Shown here piece after piece: positions 53,259 through 61,961 of a DNA stretch of 64,000 nucleotides (position 1 is its first letter; each line of letters begins with the position of its first letter). The position numbers and the translations under genes were made by a program. The DNA comes from Verrucomicrobiota bacterium (GTDB lineage Bacteria > Verrucomicrobiota > Verrucomicrobiia > Limisphaerales > UBA1319): positions 62,001-126,000 of the forward strand of contig JAKLFB010000012.1 of NCBI GenBank assembly GCA_022711435.1, given 5' to 3'. The notes under the pieces were generated by a model. It searched no databases and had not been told where the DNA came from. It was given only the letters and a program-made list of their open reading frames with translations.

Positions 53259-56200
53259 GACGTGCCTGGAGATTACGCGAAAATCGTCCGAGCCAAACGG
53301 CAGGCTCGGGGATGGACACAGGCGGAACTTGCGGAGCGACTCGGGCTGACGAACGTCACGATTTCACGGTGGGAGAAGGGCAAGGTCCAGCCTCTGCCAA
53401 CTTTTTGGGCGAAGTTCCTGGAGGTCACGGGCGGTGGGCCGGCTGCGACCGGGGGGGCACGGAAGGCGGCGGTGCCCGAGGCGGTGGATTTCATGGGGGA
53501 TGGGCTTGCGGTGCGGGCGATGGTGGAGGGGGAACGGCTGGCGTTTGGCCATCTGGCCAACCCGGCGTTCGCGACTGAGATTTCCAAGATAGACCCCCTG
53601 CCGCACCAGCGGTTGGCGGTGTATGACCACATGCTGAGCCAGCCACGGCTCCGGTTCCTGCTGGCCGACGATGCCGGGGCCGGCAAGACGATCATGACCG
53701 GGCTGTATGTCCGGGAAATGCTGGCCCGGCGACTGATCCGGCGCATCCTTGTGGTACCGCCCGCCGGGCTATTGGGGAATTGGCAGAACGAAATGCGGGA
53801 GTTGTTCGGCCTGGAGTTCGCCGTGGTGACCGGGGCGGACATGTCGTCCCAGACCACCAATCCTTTTTCGACCGGACCGAATGCCGACCGGGTGATCTGC
53901 TCGGTGGACACGCTGGACCGGGAAAAGGCGTTCTCACGATTGAGCGAAGAGGGCGTGCTGCCCTATGACCTGGTGGTGTTTGATGAGGCGCACAAGCTGT
54001 CGGCGCGGCAGGACGCCGATCTGACAATTCGGCGGTCGACCCGGTATGAACTGGCGGAGGCCCTGGCGGGAGTGGCAAACCGGAAGGCCGAATGGAACCT
54101 GGGATGGAGCGCCAGGCACCTGCTGCTTTTGACCGCGACGCCCCACATGGGGAAGGACTACCCGTTTTTCGCCCTGTGGAAACTGCTCGATCCGCAGACG
54201 TTCAGCACCCTGGATGCCTTCCAGGCGATGCCGCGCGAAAGGCGAGGGCGGTTCTTCATCCGGCGCACGAAAGAAGAGATGGTGACGTTTGAGGGGAAGC
54301 CGCTTTACCCGAAACGGAACACGGACACATTTTCCTACGATCTGACCCAGGGGCCGGTGAGTGAACAGGCGCTCTATGACAAGACGACGGAGTACCTGCG
54401 ATTCATCTACAACCGGGCGAAGATGCTGAACAAGACGGCGGCGCAACTGGCATTGGGGGTGTTCCAGCGCCGCATGGCCAGCTCGACGTTTGCGCTGCTG
54501 CGGTCCCTGGAACGGCGGCTGGAACGGCTGGACGGCGTAATTGCGGATGTGCTGGCCGGGCGGATTGACCTGGTGAAGCTGGCCCGGCAGGCGGACCGGC
54601 TGCGCGACGAGGATGACCCTTTTGACGCGCACACCGCCGATGAAGAAGCCGGGGGTGAGGGCGAGGAAGAGAACGAGCGGTCGGAGGCAGAAATCCTGGG
54701 CAGTTTCGTGACGACCACGATTGCGGATTTGGAGATTGAGAAGGATTACGTGGCGAAGCTGCTGACACTCGCGCGCAAGGTGCAGGACCTGGGGCACGAA
54801 TCCAAGTTTGAAAAGCTGAAAGGGATCATCGAGGACAAGCGGTTCCGCAATGAGAAGCTGCTGGTGTTCACGGAGCACCGTGACACGCTCACCTACCTCA
54901 AGAGCCGGCTGGATGGGCTGGGGTTCACGGGGCAGGTGGCGAACATCCACGGCGGCATGAACTACCTGGAACGGGGTGAACAGGTGGCGTTCTTCAAGCG
55001 GCCGATCCAAGACGGTGGCGCGCGGATCATGGTCTGCACCGATGCGGCTGGGGAAGGCATCAACCTGCAATTCTGCTGGGTGATGGCGAATTATGACATC
55101 CCGTGGAATCCGGCGCGGCTGGAACAGCGGATGGGCCGCATTCATCGGTATGGTCAGCCGGCACCGGAGGTGTTCATCCTGAACCTGATTGCCGGGAAGA
55201 CCCGCGAGGGCAAGGTGGTAAAGGTACTGCTGGACAAGCTGGAAGCGATTCGGAAGGAACTGAAGTCCGAAAAGGTCTTTGATGTGATCGGGCGCATCTT
55301 CGAGGGGAAGAGCATCACCGACTACATGCGGCGGTCGTTGGAGGGGGAGGACCTGGACCAACTGACGCTCGACCTGGGCGGGCAACTGACGAAAGAACAG
55401 GTGGCGGCGATCGCAGAGCGGGAGCAGCGGATTTACGGCGACGGCGGCGACGTCGCCATTCGGCTGCCGGCCCTGAAGGAGAAGATGGCGGCAGAGGTGT
55501 ATTCGCAGCTGCTGCCTGGGTATGTCCGCCAGTTTGTCCAGGACGCCGGACCGATGATGCACCTCCGGCTGACGGCGCTGGACGAAAAGCGGTTTCGACT
55601 GGTGGCGACGCGGCCACGGGCGCTAGACCCACTGCTGCCAATGCTGGAAGCAAAGGGCCGCGACCACCTGGAAATCACGTTTTCGCGGCCGGCTCGCGGC
55701 GAGAATGGAGCGGTGTGGGTGCATCCGGGCGAGCCGGTATTCGAGCAGCTTCGGTTCCAGGTGGATACGGCGGCGACACCGCACGCGCGGCGAGGCGCGG
55801 TGGTGGTGGATCCGTCGTCGTCCTGTTCTTACCTGCTACACCTGGCCGCCGTGACGATTGTGCGGCGGGCTGACCCATCCTTGAAGACGTTGGCAACGGA
55901 TGAAGTGCTGGAACAGTCGCTCATCGCGCTGCGGCAGCACGAGGATGGAACGATGACGGTGCGGCCGATCGAAGAATTCCTGTTGCTCGAACCTCGCACG
56001 GGCGGGCTGCCATTGGACGCGCAACGGCTGGCGGTGTCGGCACAGGGGCGCATCGAGGAAGCGCGGGCATTCATGGTGGCGACGGTGGGAAAGGAGTTTG
56101 CGCAAAAGCACCGGGACCGGTTGAACGCGGACCTGGCTGGGCGGATTGAGTTTCTGCGACAGGGATTCTTCTACGAACAAAAGGAGCTCGTCGAGGCGCG

Positions 56201-56819
56201 CACGGTATGGAGCAAACGACGGCGCGAGGGGCATCCTTCGGCGGAACGGGAGATCGAGCGCATCCGGGACCTGCAACGGGCCTGGGAGAGGCGAGCGCAG
56301 GACGCAGAGCAGACGGTGCTGCGCGAGCCGGCGCTGATTGGGGTGGGGCCAGTGGAGTTCCTGGCCCACCTGCTAGCGCGGCCCGCGGCCAGCGACGAAG
56401 AGAGCATGCGGTACGATGCGGAGGTGGAGCGCGTGGCGATGGAGTTGGTGATGGCGCACGAGCGGGCTTTGGGGGCGCGAGTGCAGGATGTCCACTCGCC
56501 CGAACTGGCATTGCAGGCCGGACTGAACACGGCCTGGCCGGGATTCGACGTGTTGAGCCATCGCCCGGATGGCAAGCGCCGGTGCATTGAGATCAAGGGC
56601 CGGGCGCGGTTGGGGAATGTGCATATCAGCACCAACGAATGGGCGGCGGCAGCGAACCGGCGGGGGGAATACTGGCTCTACGCCGTATTTGAATGCGCCA
56701 CCCCAGCACCGCAACTGGTGGCGGTGCAAGACCCGTTCGCTAAGCTGGTCGAAAAGGCCGCTGGATTTGAACTGGAAGCGGCGGACATCCTGGCCGCCGG
56801 AGAACAGGTGATCATCTAA
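53253..56819 (+). CDS. SNF2-like helicase with N-terminal XRE HTH and C-terminal DUF3883 (defence helicase)
   Basis: 1,188 residues. Residues 6-58 are an XRE helix-turn-helix (RQARGWTQAELAERLGLTNV, then TISRWEKGK). Helicase N-lobe: IDPLPHQRLAVYDHML, Walker A LLADDAGAGKTIMTGLY (near 137-152), DEAH box VVFDEAHKLS (near 241-250), LLLTATPHMGKDY (near 291). An acidic coiled-coil insert (near 440-500) precedes the C-lobe: LLVFTEHRDTLTYLKSRL, IMVCTDAAGEGINLQFCW, YDIPWNPARLEQRMGRIHRYGQ. Residues ~1100-1160 are DUF3883 (FDVLSHRPDGKRRCIEIKGR; NEWAAAANRRGEYWLYAVFE), a PD-(D/E)xK-like fold. Helicases with this core belong to DISARM (DrmD) and Hma-type systems; the HTH fusion is unusual. It is the first gene of the module. 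Confidence 0.88.
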   Translation: MTDVPGDYAKIVRAKRQARGWTQAELAERLGLTNVTISRWEKGKVQPLPTFWAKFLEVTGGGPAATGGARKAAVPEAVDFMGDGLAVRAMVEGERLAFGHLANPAFATEISKIDPLPHQRLAVYDHMLSQPRLRFLLADDAGAGKTIMTGLYVREMLARRLIRRILVVPPAGLLGNWQNEMRELFGLEFAVVTGADMSSQTTNPFSTGPNADRVICSVDTLDREKAFSRLSEEGVLPYDLVVFDEAHKLSARQDADLTIRRSTRYELAEALAGVANRKAEWNLGWSARHLLLLTATPHMGKDYPFFALWKLLDPQTFSTLDAFQAMPRERRGRFFIRRTKEEMVTFEGKPLYPKRNTDTFSYDLTQGPVSEQALYDKTTEYLRFIYNRAKMLNKTAAQLALGVFQRRMASSTFALLRSLERRLERLDGVIADVLAGRIDLVKLARQADRLRDEDDPFDAHTADEEAGGEGEEENERSEAEILGSFVTTTIADLEIEKDYVAKLLTLARKVQDLGHESKFEKLKGIIEDKRFRNEKLLVFTEHRDTLTYLKSRLDGLGFTGQVANIHGGMNYLERGEQVAFFKRPIQDGGARIMVCTDAAGEGINLQFCWVMANYDIPWNPARLEQRMGRIHRYGQPAPEVFILNLIAGKTREGKVVKVLLDKLEAIRKELKSEKVFDVIGRIFEGKSITDYMRRSLEGEDLDQLTLDLGGQLTKEQVAAIAEREQRIYGDGGDVAIRLPALKEKMAAEVYSQLLPGYVRQFVQDAGPMMHLRLTALDEKRFRLVATRPRALDPLLPMLEAKGRDHLEITFSRPARGENGAVWVHPGEPVFEQLRFQVDTAATPHARRGAVVVDPSSSCSYLLHLAAVTIVRRADPSLKTLATDEVLEQSLIALRQHEDGTMTVRPIEEFLLLEPRTGGLPLDAQRLAVSAQGRIEEARAFMVATVGKEFAQKHRDRLNADLAGRIEFLRQGFFYEQKELVEARTVWSKRRREGHPSAEREIERIRDLQRAWERRAQDAEQTVLREPALIGVGPVEFLAHLLARPAASDEESMRYDAEVERVAMELVMAHERALGARVQDVHSPELALQAGLNTAWPGFDVLSHRPDGKRRCIEIKGRARLGNVHISTNEWAAAANRRGEYWLYAVFECATPAPQLVAVQDPFAKLVEKAAGFELEAADILAAGEQVII

Positions 56820-56820
56820 G

Positions 56821-56872
56821 ATTTGTGATTGAAGATTTCAGATTGGCCCGCGAAACACGCCGACCACGCAAA
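56821..56872. repeat. dispersed intergenic repeat (AT-rich plus CGCGAAACACGC type)
   Basis: GATTTGTGATTGAAGATTTC is followed by CCCGCGAAACACGCCGACCA. The first half resembles sequence inside the methylase gene near 61490-61530, and the second half resembles, in inverted orientation, the insert at 59311-59401. Seen by eye; copy number elsewhere is unknown. Confidence 0.5.
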
Positions 56873-56923
56873 AAAGGCGCCTCAAACCGATGAAACACCC
56901 TATTTTTCAGGCGTTTTTCGGTG

Positions 56924-57026
56924 TTGACGAGCCGGCAGCCCGCCGTTACGTTATTTCCATCATCTCCCCGGTCGCTTCGGTGGCCGGGCGCGAAGCCGGC
57001 TCTTCGGAGTCGGCTTCAGCATTTTT
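56924..57026 (+). promoter_or_regulatory. promoter plus tandem TTCG-hairpin leader/attenuator before the NYN gene
   Basis: TTGACG (56924-56929), a 17-nt spacer and TACGTT (56947-56952) form a possible promoter. Hairpin 1: CCGGTCGC-TTCG-GTGGCCGG (56968-56987; 8 bp, two wobbles). Hairpin 2: GAAGCCGGCTC-TTCG-GAGTCGGCTTC (56992-57017; 11 bp, one G-U), then AGCA and TTTTT (57022-57026). Hairpin 2 plus the T-run is a textbook intrinsic terminator, yet the ribosome-binding site GGGGAGGG and GTG start of the next gene follow at once. So it either ends the helicase transcript or acts as an attenuator for the genes downstream. Confidence 0.6.
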
Positions 57027-57038
57027 GGGGAGGGCCCC

Positions 57039-57662
57039 GTGAATACCTTCGTTTACGTGGACGGCTTCAATCTCTACTTCGGCTGCGTCAAGGGGACAGC
57101 GAACAAGTGGCTGAACATCCGCAAGCTTTGCGAAACCCTGCTTCCCGCCAACCAGATCGAGTGCATCAAGTACTTCACGGCGAAAGTCGGTGCCCGGCCA
57201 TCGAACCCGACGGCCCCTGTCAATCAGGAGGCTTTTCTGCGCGCGCTACGGACGCTGCCGAAGTTTGAAATCCACTTCGGTCATTTTCTTACGCACACGG
57301 TGCGAATGCCGCTGGCGCATCCGGTGCCGGGTCTTCCAAATTATGTCGAGGTGATCAAGACCGAGGAAAAAGGTTCAGACGTGAATCTGGCAACCCAGCT
57401 TTTGAATGACGCGCACTTGGGACGCTTCGAAGTCGCCGTCGTGGTCAGCGGGGATTCGGATTTGCTCGGGCCTGTGAAGATCGTGATGAACGAACTGGGG
57501 AAGCGCGTCGGCGTCTTGAATCCTCAGCAACGCACTTGTCGCATGCTGGCGAATCAAGCCACGTTTTACCGGCACATCCGGCAGGGCGTTCTGGCGGTGT
57601 GCCAGTTTCCGTCACCGATGAGCGACGCCACCGGCACTTTCCACAAACCGCCCACGTGGTGA
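57039..57662 (+). CDS. NYN-domain (PIN-like) nuclease
   Basis: 207 residues from a GTG preceded by GGGGAGGG. The NYN/LabA-type PIN fold shows its acidic metal-binding positions: Asp in FVYVDGFNLYFG (near 9), Asp in EEKGSDVNLATQLLND (near 113), and the paired Asp in VVVSGDSDLLGPVKI (near 136-139). NYN proteins are single-strand RNA or DNA nucleases, frequent in defence islands. The gene lies 2 bp upstream of the Mrr-like gene and is transcribed with it, separated from the helicase by the hairpin leader. It is not a standard part of the helicase-methylase-ATPase core. Substrate unknown. Confidence 0.85.
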   Translation: MNTFVYVDGFNLYFGCVKGTANKWLNIRKLCETLLPANQIECIKYFTAKVGARPSNPTAPVNQEAFLRALRTLPKFEIHFGHFLTHTVRMPLAHPVPGLPNYVEVIKTEEKGSDVNLATQLLNDAHLGRFEVAVVVSGDSDLLGPVKIVMNELGKRVGVLNPQQRTCRMLANQATFYRHIRQGVLAVCQFPSPMSDATGTFHKPPTW

Positions 57663-57664
57663 CT

Positions 57665-58624
57665 ATGAATTCAGGATTTATGGCTCTCAATCCTTTTGAA
57701 CAACTAAAGAACGTTTGCGTCGAGCCTCGGCAGGCATTTGAGGAGATTTGCACCGACATTCTGCGACGCGTGGTTCCCGGCAGCCGCAGGATTCGCGTCC
57801 ATGGGGGCGACGAAGGTGTTGACAGCTTTCTTGGGGAGTGGGGGCCTAGTGGCGGGATTGAGGTTTACCAAACAAAGTTCTTCCCGGACCAATGGAGTAC
57901 GAGCCAGCAGCAGCAGATTGTGAAGTCTTTTGAGCGCGCTCGTGATTCAAAAATGTACCATTTGACTAAATGGTTTCTCTGCGTGCCTGCTCGCTTGACT
58001 AAGAATGACTTGAGATGGTTCGACGTGTGGCGAGAGAAGCAGGCCGTTGCGATCGAATTGCTGGATGGCGATGACCTGACGGAAAGACTTAGTCGCAGTG
58101 AGTGCCGAGAAGTCAGACTACGTCTTATCGAGTGGGGGGTACAAGGCTTGCCACGGCAGGATAGAGTTGTCTTTGGGCCAGGAATCCAACTCCGCTGCAT
58201 TTCAAATCCGCGAGACGGAATTTGTTGCGTCTGCACGGTTTTTGTGAAGAACGGTGGGAATCTGTCGGCTCGGAATATGCGGGTGGTAATTCGCCACTCG
58301 GAGACTAATTGCGTTTGTTTCGCCGCAGACCAGTCCTTGTGGGCGCCTGGAAGCGATGGCGTTCTTAACCCGCGCACGCTTGAGGCTAAGAAACCGCTTC
58401 ATCCAGGCGAGGAGGTCTTGGCTCTTCGGATCCCACTTCAGCGCATTCCGACCACGCGATTCTTTGTCGAGGTGAAGATCTCGGCAGACGATTGTCCGGT
58501 TGAGGAATACCGGGCGAACATCATCCCTGAGCAATGGGAAGAACAAGCGGTCATCCAACTCGTGCCACGGGGCAAAGAAGCAAAGGATACTGCCGGTTCC
58601 GATGGGTCGGTGAAGACCAGTTAA
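57665..58624 (+). CDS. Mrr-like PD-(D/E)xK nuclease fused to a beta-rich domain
   Basis: 319 residues (ATG at 57665; an alternative Met is 5 codons on). Residues ~15-160 look like an Mrr/type IV-like endonuclease: FEEICTDILRRVVPGSRRIR, then GGDEGVDSFLGEW with the metal-binding Asp and IEVYQTKFF, giving E-x-x-Q-x-K, followed by the helix SQQQQIVKSFERARDSK. Residues ~185-300 are beta-rich, with alternating strands (CCVCTVFVKNGGNLSARNMR; TRFFVEVKISADD) suggesting an immunoglobulin-like or sensing domain. This layout, a nuclease plus an unrelated sensing module, is typical of defence effectors. It is one base from the methylase start, so tightly co-translated. Whole-protein family not recognised. 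Confidence 0.6.
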   Translation: MNSGFMALNPFEQLKNVCVEPRQAFEEICTDILRRVVPGSRRIRVHGGDEGVDSFLGEWGPSGGIEVYQTKFFPDQWSTSQQQQIVKSFERARDSKMYHLTKWFLCVPARLTKNDLRWFDVWREKQAVAIELLDGDDLTERLSRSECREVRLRLIEWGVQGLPRQDRVVFGPGIQLRCISNPRDGICCVCTVFVKNGGNLSARNMRVVIRHSETNCVCFAADQSLWAPGSDGVLNPRTLEAKKPLHPGEEVLALRIPLQRIPTTRFFVEVKISADDCPVEEYRANIIPEQWEEQAVIQLVPRGKEAKDTAGSDGSVKTS

Positions 58625-58625
58625 T

Positions 58626-61600
58626 ATGAACGACTACTCACGATTGATTGAACATGCCTTCCCGCTGCGGCAGGCGTCCATTGATTCGGTCCACGAGAAG
58701 AATGTGCGGCACGGGCATATCTCCACGCTGCATATCTGGCCGGCACGGCGACCACTAGCTGCGGCACGCGCGGCGCTGCTGGCCACACTGCTTCCTGACC
58801 CTGGCACCCCGGAAGCGCGCAAGGAACTGTGCGAAAAGATTGGCGGGCGGTTGCAGGACAGCAAGCCGGATAAAGAGGGACGGGTGAAGGAAGAGACGGT
58901 GGGCGGGATTCTGCGATGGAAACGCGAAACTGACAACAAAGAACTGTTGGACTGGTTTCGGGCGGAAATACTTAAGGCGAACGGCGGACGAGCGCCGAAG
59001 GTCTTGGACCCGTTTGCCGGTGGCGGGGCGATTCCGCTGGAAGCGATGCGCCTGGGCTGCGACGTGACGGCGGCTGACTTGAATCCGGTGGCGTGGTTCA
59101 TCCTGAAATGCACGCTGGAATATCCGCAGAAGCTCGCAGGCCAGAAGCGGTCGTTGCCGCAGTTCATTTTGCGGGATCGCGAGTTTATGGAGGAGTTTTT
59201 CACGAAGGTTCACAGGCTGAAGGGAGGCAGGTTGCGGAAGGCGATGGAGGCGCTGGGACACCGCCAAGAAGGAGTCATCGTCCAGGAAGAATTGAACTGG
59301 GACGAAGCCGCGAATCACGCAGAGGGGGAAAAGCCAGCGAAATACGCGAAAGAGGAAACAGAGTCTCAAACACTTTCGCGTCCTTTCGCGTGTTTAGCGG
59401 GCATTTCCTTGGAAGCGGACCTTGCGTGGCACGTGCGGGCGTGGGGGCGGAAGGTGCTGGCGGAAGCGCGCAAGGAACTCACGCACCTTTATCCCACCTA
59501 CGCGGAGTGGCAACCCTTGATGCCAGGCAAGGCCTTTGATCCGCAGCCGATGCGCCTGCTTGACCCAAATGAAAACGGCGTCGCAAGCGCGGACAAACTC
59601 AACGCAGAATTGGGAGAGGCGTATTTGCAGGACAAATTCAATCCGCGCTGGCTGGCCAAGCCGACGGTAGCCTACCTTTGGGCCCGCACTGTGACATGCA
59701 AGAACTGCCGTGCCACAATTCCGCTGCTTAAAACGCGCTGGCTTTGCCGGAAGGACAACAAGCGCATCAGGCTTCTGGCGAAGCCAAATCCAGAGCGCAC
59801 AGGCGTGATATTTTCAATCGAACATGACGTGCCCGAGCGTGGGGGTAACGCAGCGCAGAAGCGCGAGCACGATAAAAAGCTCGGTGCAGCGACGATGTCG
59901 CGAGCGGGCGCACAGTGCCCGTGCTGCCTGGCAATCATGGAAACCGAGGACATCCGATACGAGGGCCGCAACGGGCGGCTGACACAGACCATAACCGTGG
60001 TCGTAGTGGACGGTCTTGACAGCAAAGAATATCGGCTCCCAACCGATCATGAGCGGCGCATGGCGGAAGTGGAGGATGACACGATGCGGAAGGTCTTCGA
60101 AAAAGTGCCATTCGGTGTGCCGGAGGAGCCGACGCCAAAATGCGGGCCGGGTGCCTCACGTGCGTTCTCCGTGGACCAATACGGCTTTGACCAATGGCGG
60201 AAGCTGTTTACGGATCGACAGTTGCTGGCGCTGGGGACATTTCGGAACTCCGCCGCCAAGGTCGGGCTGGATTCATGGATTGAACCGACAAGGGCCTACA
60301 TGGCCCTCGCTGTAGACCGGCTTGCCGAAGCATCAAGTACTCTCGCGTCTTGGCGTATGACGGTTGAAGCCCATCGTGGCACATTTTCCCGCTTCGCTCT
60401 GCCGATTGTGTGGGACTTCACCGAAGTAAACCCGTTGTCTCAAACCTGTGGAAACTTTCTGGGAGCAGTTGAGTGGATTGCGGAGTACTTGGAGCATGCG
60501 CTAGGCATCTGCGCCGCTGCCGGTGAAACCAGAGTTCTTCAGAAATCGGCACTTATCCCTGGCAACGAACTGTTCGACGTAGTAATCACTGATCCTCCTT
60601 ACTACGATGCAATTCCTTACTCAGATTTAATGGATTTCTTTTACGTTTGGCTTCGGCGCACGCTGTACGGATTAAGTCCGGGGTTCGATGCGGTGTTCGC
60701 CGAACCGCTGGCGCCGAAGTGGAACCACGAAAGGAACGATGGCGAGCTGATTGATGATGCTGCTAGGCACAACGGTGATAAGGATGCATCTAAACGAGCC
60801 TACGAGGATGGGATGGCCCGCGCCTTTCAGGCCTGCCATGCCACTTTGGCAGGACATGGGAGGTTGGTGATCGTTTTCGCGCACAAACATCCTGATGCTT
60901 GGGAAACTCTGGTATCGGCGATCATTCGTGCTGGTTTCGTTGTGGATGGCTCTTGGCCTATTGCAACCGAGCGGACTGGGAGGACTCGGTCGCTCGCATC
61001 GGCCGCCCTCGCCTCCTCCGTCTGGCTTGTCTGTCGCAAGCGTGACCCGATGGCGAAGGTAGGCTGGGACAACCGGGTGATGGCTGAGATGCGCGAGAAT
61101 ATCGCGGCACAGTTACGGGAGTTTTGGGACTCGGGGATCCGAGGGCCAGATTTCGTGTGGGCCGCCACCGGCCCGGCGATGGAAGCGTATAGCAAGTATC
61201 CGGCGGTCAAGAAGGCAAACAGCCCATCGAATGAGTTCCTATCGGTTAAAGAATTCCTGGACGCGGTGCGGCGCATCGTCATTGAGTTTGTGGTGGGCCG
61301 AGTGCTGCATATCGAGGCGGGGACAGATCGCCTGGACCCGGTGACCGCCTATTATCTGCTGCACCGAAACGATTTCGGATTTCAGAAGGCGCCAGCCGGG
61401 GCGTGCATCTTGTATGCGGTGAGCTGCGGGGTCTCCGACCGCGACCTGGAGCCAACATGGAATTTGATCACAGTGAAGGGGAGCAAGGAATCTGTGATTT
61501 CAGATTTGAGAGTGGAGAATGAAGGCGAACGGGATGAAGAAGCCGAGGGAGGTGGAGCAGAGGACGAGGCAAGCGGCGGCGAGTTCATCCTGCGAACGTG

Positions 61601-61907
61601 GAAGGAGCGGAAGGAAAAACGGATGGGCTACGAGGCGCCAGGCGGGCGCGAGGTGCCGGTGATTGATCGGGTTCACCGACTGATGCACTTGTGGAAGGAC
61701 GGGGATGTGCGGAAGGTGAACGATTACCTGGACGACTACGCGCTTCGGCGGAACGACCTGTTTGTGAGGGTGATTCAATCGTTGATCGAGCTTTCCGAGC
61801 GCGGGAGCGAGGAGCGGGTGCTTCTGGAGAGCCTGAGCAGTCACTTGGGCGCGAAAGCGGCCAAGAGGGATGCAACCATGCCGCTGGGGTTGGAGAATTT
61901 AGATTGA
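58626..61907 (+). CDS. DUF1156 DNA methyltransferase (defence-associated, N6-adenine type)
   Basis: 1,093 residues. The N-terminal DUF1156 region (LIEHAFPLRQASIDSVHEKN; STLHIWPARRPLAAARAAL) is followed by SAM motif I KVLDPFAGGGAIPLEAMRLG (near 121-140), a zinc-ribbon-like middle with CKNC (near 357) and CPCC (near 435), and catalytic motif IV ITDPPYYDAIPYSDLMDF (near 653-670). It methylates adenine in DNA, presumably marking self while the helicase and ATPase act on unmodified phage DNA. Two odd segments, residues ~229-258 and ~955-985, look like repeat DNA read through in frame, and the last codons (ENLD) lie in an AT-rich repeat. The frame is nonetheless open throughout. Confidence 0.88.
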   Translation: MNDYSRLIEHAFPLRQASIDSVHEKNVRHGHISTLHIWPARRPLAAARAALLATLLPDPGTPEARKELCEKIGGRLQDSKPDKEGRVKEETVGGILRWKRETDNKELLDWFRAEILKANGGRAPKVLDPFAGGGAIPLEAMRLGCDVTAADLNPVAWFILKCTLEYPQKLAGQKRSLPQFILRDREFMEEFFTKVHRLKGGRLRKAMEALGHRQEGVIVQEELNWDEAANHAEGEKPAKYAKEETESQTLSRPFACLAGISLEADLAWHVRAWGRKVLAEARKELTHLYPTYAEWQPLMPGKAFDPQPMRLLDPNENGVASADKLNAELGEAYLQDKFNPRWLAKPTVAYLWARTVTCKNCRATIPLLKTRWLCRKDNKRIRLLAKPNPERTGVIFSIEHDVPERGGNAAQKREHDKKLGAATMSRAGAQCPCCLAIMETEDIRYEGRNGRLTQTITVVVVDGLDSKEYRLPTDHERRMAEVEDDTMRKVFEKVPFGVPEEPTPKCGPGASRAFSVDQYGFDQWRKLFTDRQLLALGTFRNSAAKVGLDSWIEPTRAYMALAVDRLAEASSTLASWRMTVEAHRGTFSRFALPIVWDFTEVNPLSQTCGNFLGAVEWIAEYLEHALGICAAAGETRVLQKSALIPGNELFDVVITDPPYYDAIPYSDLMDFFYVWLRRTLYGLSPGFDAVFAEPLAPKWNHERNDGELIDDAARHNGDKDASKRAYEDGMARAFQACHATLAGHGRLVIVFAHKHPDAWETLVSAIIRAGFVVDGSWPIATERTGRTRSLASAALASSVWLVCRKRDPMAKVGWDNRVMAEMRENIAAQLREFWDSGIRGPDFVWAATGPAMEAYSKYPAVKKANSPSNEFLSVKEFLDAVRRIVIEFVVGRVLHIEAGTDRLDPVTAYYLLHRNDFGFQKAPAGACILYAVSCGVSDRDLEPTWNLITVKGSKESVISDLRVENEGERDEEAEGGGAEDEASGGEFILRTWKERKEKRMGYEAPGGREVPVIDRVHRLMHLWKDGDVRKVNDYLDDYALRRNDLFVRVIQSLIELSERGSEERVLLESLSSHLGAKAAKRDATMPLGLENLD
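59311..59401. repeat. palindromic repeat inserted in frame in the methylase gene
   Basis: The stretch contains AGCGAAATACGCGAAAGAGG and, inverted, CACTTTCGCGTCCTTTCGCG then TGTTTAGCGG, a palindrome-like repeat (CGCGAAA...TTTCGCG) of intergenic type. Its length keeps the frame open, adding about 30 Glu/Ala/Lys-rich residues. A related copy lies at 56848-56872. Confidence 0.5.
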
Positions 61908-61936
61908 AGAATTTAGATTTTAGATTTCCCGCCCAA
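61889..61936. repeat. AT-rich repeat left of the four-helix-bundle gene
   Basis: GAATTTAGATTGAAGAATTT followed by AGATTTTAGATTTCCCGCCC. The methylase stop codon lies inside it. An inverted counterpart sits at 62297-62336. Confidence 0.6.
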
Positions 61937-61961
61937 AGCAAAATCCGAATCCAAGCGACTT

